This document shows positions 39,437 through 50,500 of a stretch of 64,000 bases of DNA, in pieces. The notes under the pieces were generated by a model. That model had not been told where the DNA came from. It saw only the letters and a list, made by a program, of their open reading frames with translations, and did not search any database. Within the stretch, counting starts at the first letter, position 1. Each line of letters begins with the position of its first letter. Both the position numbers and the translations under genes were made by a program. The stretch covers positions 3,848,060 to 3,912,059 of the forward strand of contig NC_021686.1 in assembly GCF_000247815.1 (NCBI RefSeq), in the 5' to 3' direction. This stretch comes from Ficedula albicollis. Its lineage: Eukaryota; Chordata; Aves; Passeriformes; Muscicapidae.

Positions 39437-40148
39437 AAAAATCTGACAAGACAGGAAGCTTTGAACAAAATACTCGAGTTGATTCTGCAGGCAAAGTGGT
39501 GAGGGAATGAAAGTTTGTAGAGCGAGAAAGGCAACATCCATTGTAAAGAAATTCTGAAAGTTAAGTGTTGCAGAAGAACAATTGATGCCTGTGCAATGTA
39601 CTTCATGTGAATAATGTGCTGCTGGAATTTGGAGTGTCTGCAGAGCACAACCTGCCCATTTCTGGACTGTTTTTTCTATATCTGAAATGACCTCGGTGTT
39701 ATGTCTTCCCACAGAATTAACGGGATATTCATAATTATTGGAAATTTCTGCATTTTTATCAATTTGGTGCTGTACAATTTGAGGGAGTGAGGAAGGAGGA
39801 GGGCACGCTCCGGCTGATCAGAGAGGAGCTGGCTGTTTTCCAGACTGTTGAGGTTGCACCTGGAGAGGGACAGGTGAGGGCAGTGACCACGGGGGTGACA
39901 CTGGCACAGCTCTGAGCCCCCCGAGTCAGATGCTGAGCATCATTTCAGTTTCAAATTCCAACAGCACCAGTAATGAGGCAACTTTACTATTAAACCAGGG
40001 AAAGGAAAATAACCTTTTCTCCCCGAAGAAGGATGTGTTGGAAAGGTCAGAGCTGTTCCTGGAGGCAGCAAGGGGCCTGGTGGCAATAATGGGAATGCAA
40101 AGTTCTGAAAGGCACTAAAAGTGGGAGTTTTCAGCAGGACAAAGGACA
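39437..40148. repeat. 712-bp tandem duplication, copy 2
   Basis: Second copy, directly abutting the first. Differences from copy 1 include AAGACAGG for AAGAAAGG, AACGGGAT for AACAGGAT, ATTATTGG for ATTATCGG and CTCCGGCTGATC for CTCCAGCTGACC. After AAAGGACA it passes into unique CTGCAGAAGG. The divergence makes this older than the 1.7-kb duplication and argues against a simple assembly error, although two haplotypes placed in tandem could also differ this much. Confidence 0.96.
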
Positions 40149-41996
40149 CTGCAGAAGGGACTGTAATTTCCTAGATTTAGGATTCCTGCTTGTAATGCTG
40201 TTAGTTAGGTAAGGCCAGGCTTTTAAAGAGCTCAGGACCAGAATTTCATATTCTCAACCTACACAGCAGCTGCTAGATTTTCAAAATAGCTCAGCTCCTC
40301 ACAGTTCCTGTTCTGCGAGGCACCGAGCTCTCGGCAAAGTCTGGCTCCCATTTGGGTGCCAAAATGAGATCTGAACTCTCATGAAAATCTGTGAGTACAC
40401 TGATTTCCTGGGGAAAAAGGAATAAAATAAAAATCCATCAACTGGATATGAAAATTAGTTACAGCAGTATATTTATTTTATAGTAATTAACTTCTTAACT
40501 GATTGTCATAGTACTCTAATAACCATAAGTCTTGTTCTCTGAATAGCTGGTAAAGGACTACATATACTAAAAAAAAAGGCTAATTATTTCTAAATCTCTC
40601 ATTAGTGTCTCTCTCTTCTTTACATTCTCTGGTGCCTTCTTTTTTATTTTTTTTTAATTTTATTTGGAGGCACACAGAGCAATGATCATAAAGACTTTTC
40701 CCCTAAAGTTTAATTCAGACAGGGACAACTCCATGTAGAATGAATATTTAATGCAAGTATGATGCCAACAATAGATGTAAACAATTCTAGTTTAGAGAAA
40801 TACTTCTTGAAAGTCTGTTGTCTCCCTTGTCTTTTAAATAGGAAAAATTGTACTTCAGTAGATGAGAAGAGGGAAATTTGCTCTAACATTACCTAGAGGG
40901 AACTGAAAGAAAGGGAACTGCTAGAAAAACTCGTGTCTTCACAGTGTTAACATAATTCAAATATAGAATGTTACACCAGTGTTTTTTCTGGAGTGGAGCT
41001 GGTTTCCAGTAATGTGTGAGGATTCAAATCCATGTTTAACAACATGGATAACTGGGTAACACCAGAAAGGGAAAGCAGTTGTTGGATCTGGAGATCTCTA
41101 AAATGTGCTTCTCACATGTGTAAGAATGCTCCTACAATATAGATTTAAAATTTCCTTCTTTCCAATTGCAGTTTCTGCAGCATTTTTGTAAACTTTTCTG
41201 TGGCATCATTCCCTTGGAGTTAATGGTTTCCAGTGACCTGTGTGGTACAAAGAGAGAAAATAAGACTTGCCATGGATGTTAGATTTCCCAATGCCCAGTC
41301 TGTGCAATTCTGCAGTTTGTCTGACAACCACCATGTGCCACCAGCACATATTTCATCATGGAATGAACGCCACTGTGTCCTGCAGGATAAATGCAATGAA
41401 TGTATATGTGCAAAGGTCCTGGCACATTTACCTGTGGGTGCTGTGGAGGTACCTGCACGTGACTTATTGGTATGAAACACCTCCTGGAAGGAGGAGAAAG
41501 CTCTGTAGCAACAAAGACACCAGGAGCAGCAATGCACTCCCAAACAACATTCATAAAGGCTGAGACCAAGTTGACTACCCAGTATTTTTTCCTTTTTTTT
41601 TTTTAATCCCTCCCCCCCTCTTTTGCAGCATCTTAATTCAAGCAAAAATAGCAGGAAAGCAAGTTGTGCAGCAGATGTATAAGCCAATGCATTAATTTAA
41701 TGCCAGCTTGTCAGTCGAGCTGCACTGTGCTGTTTTTAGCATTAGCTCCATTAATGTAAATGTTATGTCACTGGCTGTGTGTTGTGTTCTGTGTGTTGGG
41801 CTTGTTAGCAGGAAAAGACAGAATGCAATCCAACATGACTTCTCCTTTCTCCTCTTCTGAAACCATCCTTGGGTGTGTTGGAATTTTGCCTGGTTTCTCT
41901 CCCTGTCAGTCTGGAGGCATGGCAGAAGGCAGAGCTGTGGTTTCCCTGCACTGACCCACGAGTGAGCCTTGAATTAACTTGGCTTTCTTGATGCCT
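40149..41996. other. Unique non-coding sequence
   Basis: No gene is recognised. A minus-strand open frame of 155 codons at 41220-41687 begins MAYTSAAQ and contains a lysine-rich run encoded by a T12 tract at 41593-41604. It has no family resemblance and overlaps other open frames, so I regard it as chance. The stretch 41690-41765 is AT-rich with several ATTAA words. Confidence 0.65.
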
Positions 41997-42375
41997 TGCC
42001 AGGCTACCTAAAAACAGAGCCTAGACAAAATCAGGAGAATAAAAAGCAGGTATATTTATTGAAGGGCCTTCAAGTGCATGTTGGGCAGACAAAACCCCTC
42101 AGGAGCTACACCCCAAAAATGGATGACGGGTCACGGGTTTTCACACTTTTGTAAGTTTGGTTCGTTTGCATATTAGGGGTTAATTTTCCAATTACAGCTT
42201 CAGGTTATAAAGTCATTTACCCCAAGTTTGCTCCCCACAAACTGCTTTTATTTACATTTCTCAGGGCCTGAGGCAGTGAGGTGTCCTTGATTGCCAGGCC
42301 TGGAGAGGAATTGTTGTGTCCGACCAAAATGGGAAAGCAGCAGCTCCCACTGTGTGTGGAGTTTGGAGTTACACA
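41997..42375 (-). mobile_element. Probable solo LTR of an avian endogenous retrovirus
   Basis: Read on the minus strand, this segment has the layout of a retroviral LTR. A region with AACCCGTGACCCGTCATCC and GGGGTGTAGC leads to AATAAA (plus-strand TTTATT at 42055-42060), followed by CTGCTTTTTATTCTCCTG, GTCTAGGCTCTG and a terminus GTAGCCTGGCA with the expected CA end. This resembles passerine LTRs that I recognise in general form. The 5' edge is uncertain; a TGTGTAAC start near 42374 is one possibility. I found no clear target-site duplication and no retroviral coding sequence beside it. It may be partial or older. Confidence 0.5.
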
Positions 42376-43893
42376 CTAAAGAACTACAGGATTACAAATA
42401 TATGAACAATATCAAAGCCGAAACCCTGAGGCATGGCTCTGGCCAGGGAGGTGCCATTGCCATGGTGCAGTGGCAGAGCTGTGTTTGCTCCCCAGATTTA
42501 TCTGCCTGGTTGCCACGAGCTGTCTGAGACCTGGAGCAGCTCCTGTCCCAGCTGGCAGCCCCGGGCTCTGCTCTGCAGCCCCAAACCTCCTGCACACACT
42601 GATGGGAGGATCAAGGCAAGGAGCAAGGAGAGCCTGAAACATCCTCTGCCTCTGTGACTCAGAGCTTTGCTGAGCTGAGCCCAGGGCTGACCTTAACATT
42701 TTGTCTAGTCGAAGTTACAGAGCAAATTTCCCATGACATTATCTACAGAGGAATTTAGAAAATATGTGACTTCCTTTCTTTTTTATTCCCCAACTATTTT
42801 TAAAAGCAGTAGTGGCATCTTTTTGCCTTTTACACGGACTTACTCATGCAAAATGAATATTTTTTAGAATAAGTGCCAGAAGGCAAAAATTGTTATCTTT
42901 GAATTGAGCTGTTTTAAAGAAAGTCACCTTGAAAATGTATTTATTTATGAAACTTTTATGTCTGTAGGCTTGCGTGAGTGGACATCTAAATGTAGCACAG
43001 AGTTGCTAACACAGAACTGCTGCTATAAAACTATAGGCAGTCCTATTCGACTGAATTAACAATCAAAAAAATGTCAAAAGAACTATGTTGTATGCCAGAA
43101 TTAAAATATACAAATAATTTGTCAAATCTGGATTTTTGGACAAGTAGTGTAGCTTAACTTGAAAACTAAAATCTTAGTTAGAAACACTAATTTTGATGGA
43201 ATAAATATGCAGATGTTATGAAATGTGCTCCATGGCTGAAGTGTGAGCACAGTGGTGTTTTCTGAGTGCTCAGAGATCCCAGTGAGAGTCTTTGAAAAGT
43301 TTAATGGCTGAAGTGGGGGAATGTTTCTTCTTCTGAGATATCAGGATAGAAGTTTCTGGTGCTGTTCAGTCTTATCCAAAATCATCATTTTTGTGTCTCT
43401 GAAGAAAAAAAATTGAAAGACAATAGGATGAAAATTAAAAATAATTATTTCAAAAATTTTTTTTCTACTATGTTTTAATTTTTCTGGTGTCATTGGCAAA
43501 CGTGTTTTCCTCCTTACCGTGTTTGTTTTCTCGTGCAATTTTTCGGAAGGATTTGCCTCACTGTGCTTTCTCACTGGAGTTTCACTGATGCTTTGCTTCA
43601 AGGAAATGGGGCAGTGTGGTTGTTTGATGTAGTGATAGAGAATCAGGGAGAAAACTGAGAATTTTGGAATGGAGGTGGGGGAAAAAAAAAAAATCCGAAT
43701 TTTCAGCATTTCTATGTGCAGGCTGCTCATAGACATAGACAGCTGCTGCTGTCCTGATGCTTTTGGAGAAAATGTTTGTTCCCTTCTCTCTCCCTCTGTT
43801 GCCATTATGAATTAATCCTGGCTTTGGTAGTTAAGGAAGCTCCTCTCAGAGCTATGGTTGTGCTCATAGAATAACAAAAATTGTGATACGCAC
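42376..43893. other. Non-coding sequence
   Basis: No gene is recognised. The first 300 bp are GC-richer and might still belong to the retroviral element on the left, but I see no diagnostic motif. The rest is AT-rich, with an A12 run at 43682-43693. A 154-codon minus-strand open frame at 43341-43805 has no recognisable content. Confidence 0.6.
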
Positions 43894-43915
43894 AAAAAAA
43901 AAAAAAAAAAAAAAA

Positions 43916-43972
<57 letters not shown>

Positions 43973-43993
43973 AAAAAAAAAAAAAAAAAAAAA
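43894..43993. other. Symmetric A22-G56-A22 block of exactly 100 nt, probable gap fill
   Basis: The block consists of 22 A, 56 G and 22 A, with no other base. It is mirror-symmetric and totals exactly 100 nt. Left flank is TACGCAC and right flank is GAGAATCC, neither homopolymeric. The exact symmetry and the round total are very hard to explain biologically and fit a machine-filled gap. The apparent Lys7-Gly-Lys7 frame and its complement are not real proteins. Confidence 0.9.
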
Positions 43994-44440
43994 GAGAATC
44001 CTCGTCTTGGTTTAGAGAGGACAGGATTGTGTGGGGCTGGCAGTGGGAAGCACACACCCTTTCTGATTAACCTCTGTACATTTGGGGATGCAAATCATAA
44101 AGACTTTTCAGTCTTGGAGCTGACAAAGAGGGATTCCTTTTTTTAATGTGCCTTCCAGTGGCAATTCCCCTGCCTGGTGGCCTCAGACCTTTGCTCTCTG
44201 AGTCTCTGTTCCTTTGCCAGCAGTGCTCCTGGGCTCATCCACTCACTGAGTTTCGGGCAGGTTGGATTAGACCTGATTCATCTTTTGGTGATTCCTCGCA
44301 GTAATTGTTTGATTCAGGCTGCTGGGAGTTCTCTTTGATTTGTCATTTTATGGGAAATGAGCAGAGAGCCGTTTTGAGGGCTGAAGTGCAGCATAACCCT
44401 TGGTTTTTGCATCTCTTGGGGTGGTTAGCCTGTGTTTGCA

Positions 44441-44576
44441 TTTCCTGAGGTTTCTCCAGCTCGGCAGTGCCTTTGAGGAGCTGAGCCCCCAGCTCTGCTG
44501 TTTTCCTGAGGTTTCTCCAGCTCGGCAGTGCTGGGCACTTTGCAGCCTTTGAGGAGCTGAGCCCCCAGCTCTGCTG
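44441..44576. repeat. 61-bp tandem duplication with a 15-bp insertion
   Basis: TTTCCTGAGGTTTCTCCAGC begins copies at 44441 and 44502. Both end in AGCCCCCAGCTCTGCTG. The second copy contains 15 extra bases, TGGGCACTTTGCAGC, after CGGCAGTGC. Otherwise the copies are nearly identical. Confidence 0.93.
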
Positions 44577-47500
44577 CCCCCAGGGAGGGTGTGCTGCTCC
44601 TGCTGTGCCCCAGGATTCCTGACAGTGCAATCCCTGTCCCACACTGACCTGCTGGGCCTCATCTCGGGTTTTTAGCTTTCAGTGACGCTCACTTTTGAGT
44701 TCACTTTCAAAACTCCTACAGTTTCCTGCCTAAAGTCATACCCAGCCCATGGCAAAAGGAAGTATTAAACATTTCTCAAAATAATTCCCTTAATATGATT
44801 TTTTTTCTTGGATATTTCCCTACTCCTTGTTTGTCTGATAGTTCAAAGTAGGCTTTTTGTTTTTCCTGTATTTCTGAAGCTCTGTTTCAGTGACATGTTT
44901 AATGGGAATGACTTATTTGGAAGTTAATTTGAATTATGGCTTAACAGGATAAAGAGCATGTTTAACAATTTATAAGTATTAAAATTGGAGCTGAGCATTT
45001 GGCCTGCCTGCTGTACTGGGGAGGGGATGCACACACAGGATTTTTTGTGACTAGTGGTAAAATGCTGGAGGATGCTTTTATATTCCTGTGGGTTCTCTGA
45101 GGTCTGTAAACAAAATCCATATGATAGAAACAATGTTGGTTTTGCAATAAGCTTCAAAGTTCTGGGGTTCTTTTCCTTTTCATTTATTGCTCAGTCTTGA
45201 TTATCAAACCAACAAGAACATGTTTCCCTACAGTTGTATAAAATAACCACATATGCCATATAGTTGTTTAATGACAGATATTTTAAAGAATTACTTTTTT
45301 TTTTCAAGAAGGAAAGCAATTTTCAGGTCTTAAGAGACTGAAACAGAGAAACTAGAGTTTTTTAGAAAAGCAGGAAGCTGAAAAGAGCACTAATGGCAGA
45401 AAATAGCTGGCTTTTTCTGCGTGCTGGATTAAGAAATTGAGAAGTTCTGAACTCCAGAGATTGCTGAGATGCGGCAGTAGGAGCAGGATGAATTCATGCT
45501 TGGTACCTGGTCAAGGTCTGAAAAGAAATTTGAGGTAGCCAAAATTGATAGTTAAAGGTGTTGGAATAAGATTTTAAATCCAGAGCCTCATTTGGGAACT
45601 TTCTCTGAAAATGTTCTGATTCATGCAGCAAGGACAAGAAAAATTTTAGTTTAGATAAATGCTTGAGAAGGTGGTAGAAGATTTCAAATATAGATTTTAC
45701 TGTAACAAAAATAAAGTATTTTTATTACACTTCTGTCTTTTGTATTCAAAGAAGAATCCAGGCCTTGATTACTCCTTCACTTTGACTCAGAGAGATTACA
45801 GGCCCCTAACTGAGGCATGCTTTATCCAGGGCTCCAATGGCTCTGCTCATTCCCAAATAATTTCAAAGGGAAATTCTAGATGGTGGTCAAATATAATGTG
45901 TGGAAATCATCTTTATGAGAGAGATGGATAAAAGAACCAGCTAAGTACAGAATATGGAAATGAAGTCCCTCTCTGATCACTAGGGAAAGACTCCAGCCTG
46001 TGTCTGTGGGAATTCAAAGCTTCAGCAAAAGAAGGCAGAACTGCAATATGTTCTGAAGTGAGTGCTGGAATTCAGAGCTTACAGAGTGAGCAAGCAACTA
46101 CCCCTCCAAAAAACGTCGAGAAAATCTCTCATTCTGCTCACCCCAGGTTGAGACTGGAAATGATGCAGTTCATCTCACCAGTGCCGTTTTGTTGCCTTCA
46201 GCTCTGTGTTCCATATCCTAGGCTAATAAAGCTGTTCCTTTGTATTCTTTTTTTCATTAAAGAATTTACTGAGGACCAAAGTGGTCATTTCACATGGACA
46301 GCAGAATAATTTCAAACACTAAGAAGAAAAATTGCACACAATTTTTTGCTCATTTCTCCGGGAACTGGAAGTGCCGTGTGAATTGTTTCCAGCGCTGCCC
46401 GGGGGGGGGCCTGGGACAGACCGTGGCGCTTGCTGGATTTAAAAGGCTTATTTGTGGAATTAGAGCTGAGATATGAAAAATGGCTCAGGGAAGAACTGGT
46501 GCCTGCTCCAGGGTTATAAAAGAAATTCCTTGTTTTCTCTGTGTAATGGCTCCAAGTGCGAGGTGGTGGCTCTCGTGGGATGGAGGAGCCCCCGTGGCTG
46601 GCCTGAGCTCTGGGAAACACCGAGGAGGAGGAGGAGAGGCAGGAATGATGCACGGCTGTGTTTGTGTGATACCTGGGAGTGAGCTCCAGCTGGGTGCTGA
46701 TGGGCCCTGGCACCAGGGAAAGCCAGTTTTTAATGGGTTTGGGAACAGGTAGTGTCCTCAAGGGGAAGGGCCTGAATCTTTTTCTTGAAAATCAAAAATA
46801 AAAATGCAGTTTGTTAATGGAGTGTGAGGGGGAAATATCGTAAGAGAAAAATGAAATATCACATACTTTATTTTTGTTAATGCTTAGAGCCAAGAATTTT
46901 TTTCTGCAGTAGTAAACGAGTGTGACTTACATTTCCAATTTCCATCATTCCAAACACATGGGATATTTGAAAATTGCCATATTAAAAGCTTTTAGCCATG
47001 CAGAATTGGATGTTTTTAACATGTGATTTCAGTTCTTCATACCCTTGTGTCAATTCCATTCACACACGTATGTTTGGGTGGGACCTGAATATCAATTAAA
47101 TATTCTAAGACTGTAGTTACAAGTTTGGGAAGTCTCATAGTGGATACATAAACAACCAGCTTAGATCTGCATGGTAGGAAATTCTGAGCCAAATATACCA
47201 GAGGGGATGTGGTTTGTGTTTGTTCATCAAACCCTACAGTTCCAGACATAGGCTGCTGTACCTACATTCAAATTTAACTGGTGGAAATACAGAATGATCT
47301 GGCCACTGCCTGTATTTTAACAGGCCCAGTGCCCTCTGCAACAGCTTCCCAGTGCTTTCCTTTTTCCTTTGTCCAACTCCACCACAATGATTTAGTATCC
47401 TTATTTACTCCATTCAAAATTATTGAAACCTGTTCCTGGCCCCTTTGGTGGGAGTGCTGTGCTTGGGTTGATCAGCACTCATTCGTGGCATTAATTCTCT

Positions 47501-50500
47501 CTCAGTGGGACAGAAATAAGAGGGAAGCCTTTCTCTCTGTGCCCCCAAATGCTGCAGTCAGATTATTTGCTCTCCTTAATGGTAGACAGAGAAAGGATAA
47601 AGGGAGAACATGCACTGCTGCTGCTCTGGAGAATCTCTGCAAGGTGTGACAGGAGGATGTGATGATGGAGCAGCATCCATCCCAAAAATGCCAGGATTCT
47701 GGCAGGGAGGATTGTGCTTGTCCCTAAATCCCTCTGAGGCTCAGTGGTGTCATCAGCTGCATCTTTGCTGGAAGAAAATTCAAATTAAACTCAAGTTTTT
47801 TTGTACCTTGCAGAACATGCAGAGTGGAAGCTTGTGAGGTTTGCTTAACTGGGCATGTTTCTCATACAAGTATTGTGACTCTTCATCAAGATAACGTAAA
47901 TGAAGTCTCTGAAGGAGTTATTTTTAAGCAAAATGAAAGTAAAGTAACCCAAGAATAACAGTCATTAATGAATCTTTGTCTTTATTAATTACTTGCAGTG
48001 TTTTAGTAGAATGGGAACTGTTCAAGGGGAAAAAAGCCCCACTTGCCATTATTTACCCCAGGTGCATTTTACTTCTGGTCTCTGTGTAGTTGTTTAAATA
48101 AAATGCATTTGTTTACAAAATAATACAAAGTTATACTGAATTCAAGAAGTTGGAGAACAGATGATGATGTTTTCTGCTTTTATTATGTAACCTTAATTTA
48201 TTTTCTTTCTTCTCTTCTCTCCAGTTTGAGTTAAAAAGTGAGCTGTAAGGTGATTTCTCTGCATGTGACTTTACCCATGGTTTGTATTCTTTCAGTGACC
48301 CAACCCTACCCATTCATTATGGTTGCAATCATAATTTTGGTCCACTTGAAATCAGTTGTTAATGTTACACTGCACTATCTGCTCAGATACTCCTAAAGTG
48401 CAGAATGGGAACTGATGTTTTTTTCCTCTGACTCCTGAGATACCTTGGCTGATATTTTTCTGTAGCTCTTCCCTTACCACATTCTCTTATTATCTTCTCT
48501 ACCTTATCAGCACCTCACTGAAGCATTATTATACTAAAAATGTCTATTTTTAATATATTACCAGGCAAACTTTTCAAGCTTCTTCAGAGCTGTAAAAACC
48601 TTGTGCCTTTGAACTACTTCTGCCTCAGTAGTTTTAATGAAGCTACACAGAACAGGGACCATGATTCCTTTAAACATCAGCATTTCTTGACAGAATGGAA
48701 AGATGAATAGATGAAATCCCTTGGAGGCCATGGAACTTTTTTCCATTAATTGTAATGATTTTGGAAAGAAGCCACAGAAAGAGAAGAAATAAGTGTAACA
48801 ATATATATAATTGGATGTATAAAGGGATGCTAGTGGGAGTTCTGTGAAAAGTGCTTTCTCTCAGGAGCAAAGGGGCTGTGAGAGGATGCCTGATCCCTGG
48901 GCAAGCAGCACGGGGCAGTTGCAGTGTGGAAGTGCTGCTTTTCAGAATATTTTTACAAACAGACCCTGTAAAATTTGTGTTGATGAAAACCCTTTGAAAT
49001 TGTTACATTGTACCAGGGAAGAAATATAGCAAAACTTTTTTTTTTTTAATTGTTCTTAGATGTATCAGTATATTAATTGGCATTATCTAGCAACAGGAAA
49101 AAATGCTTTGTATGAGGAAATAATACTGGAATTTTCAGGCAATGGTTTTGTATTTGATCTTTGACAAATCCCTTTGAATATTTTTGTATTACTGATGGGT
49201 TGATATACTTATGGAAAAGACAAAAACCTCTTTTTCCTTATCTATGAATAACTTGCATAATTAGGAAAATTAATATTTTAGGATGGCTTGAAGGTCAATC
49301 TTAGTTTGGCTCTCTACATCAGAGTGGGCACTATTAACCTGGGTGCAGACTGATCCTGGAAGAGTTGCTGATCAGTCCCACTGAACTCACAGCTACCGAG
49401 AGCTGTGTCCTGCACAGGTCTCCAGTGTGGTTTGCATGTTTTGCTGAATTGAAATCAGTGCTGGTAACGTGGTATAAACTCATGCCACAAACCCAGGAGT
49501 GACAGAAATTTGCTGCTATTAGTGTGTGTTGTGTCTTGTCTGTGTGTCAGAGTGTTTTCTTACTGACCTTCCAGAGATGTTAAAACAAAGGGGATGAACA
49601 CATACTGTGGCTTTTCTGGAATTTTAATATTTTTTTGGCCAGTGGTTCAGTTCATTACATGTCACTATCACAGGATTATTCTGTCCCTCTTGATACCAGG
49701 CAAAGAATAAATGGAAAATGTATCAGGCAGAGCCATTGAACCAGGTCTGTAGTCTTTGGCCAGTGGTGCTGAAAGATAAAGTGCTATGTTTACAATTCCA
49801 ATTTGAAAAGTTTATTGAAGTTACAGAGGAATTGCAGTGATTTCAGTACATTGGTTTGAGTGAAAACTGAGACTTACTTAGGACAAAAAAAAAATGCAGG
49901 CTTAAAATACTGCTAGGAATGACATTTTGAAGCTTCTAGGCAACATTTTAAATAGGAATCACCCTCTTGCACAGCTACCCCAGGGCAACCCTGGTAGTGC
50001 ATGAGACTACAAACTGTTTGAATTTGAGACAAAATATAATTTGTAATTCCTGTGCACAACACAAGGCCAAGCCATCAGGAATTGTTTCTGAGATACTTGT
50101 ACATGGAAGCTGTGGTTGTGATTAATAGATGGCTCCAGGCTGTTTTAGTGTAACAGTGACTGTGCTATAAACAGGACTGGGAAGAAATGATTACCTTTAA
50201 TAGGGTAGCAGCTGTAAGGGTGCCTTTATATTAAGTGACTTAATGAATACTGATCTTGAAGCAATAAATCAAAATGCAAACAATCTACTCTAATCAAGTA
50301 AGCAGAATATTTCAGATACCTAAATTATATTAAATGAACACTTCAATCAAGGTCCCTAGCTGCACGTGTTCTTACGTTCAATCTCGTTGCTGTTGGTGTA
50401 GCATCTCTTTTAGGATATATGGATTTAACACACACTTCTTTCTTTTTTTGCTCTTTCTTGGCTTTATGTTTGGGTTTGTTTGTTTGACATGGAGAAATTG

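Noticed and set aside
38682..40149. Repeated pairs of 60-97-codon frames
   Set aside because: They are consequences of the 712-bp duplication and overlap one another on both strands.
43812..44146. Lysine-glycine-lysine and phenylalanine-proline open frames
   Set aside because: They are translations of the symmetric A22-G56-A22 block, which looks like gap fill.
44256..44300. CR1-like segment (GGTTGGATTAGACCTGATTC)
   Set aside because: It shares a few words with the CR1 3' end, but the match does not continue and there is no terminal repeat.
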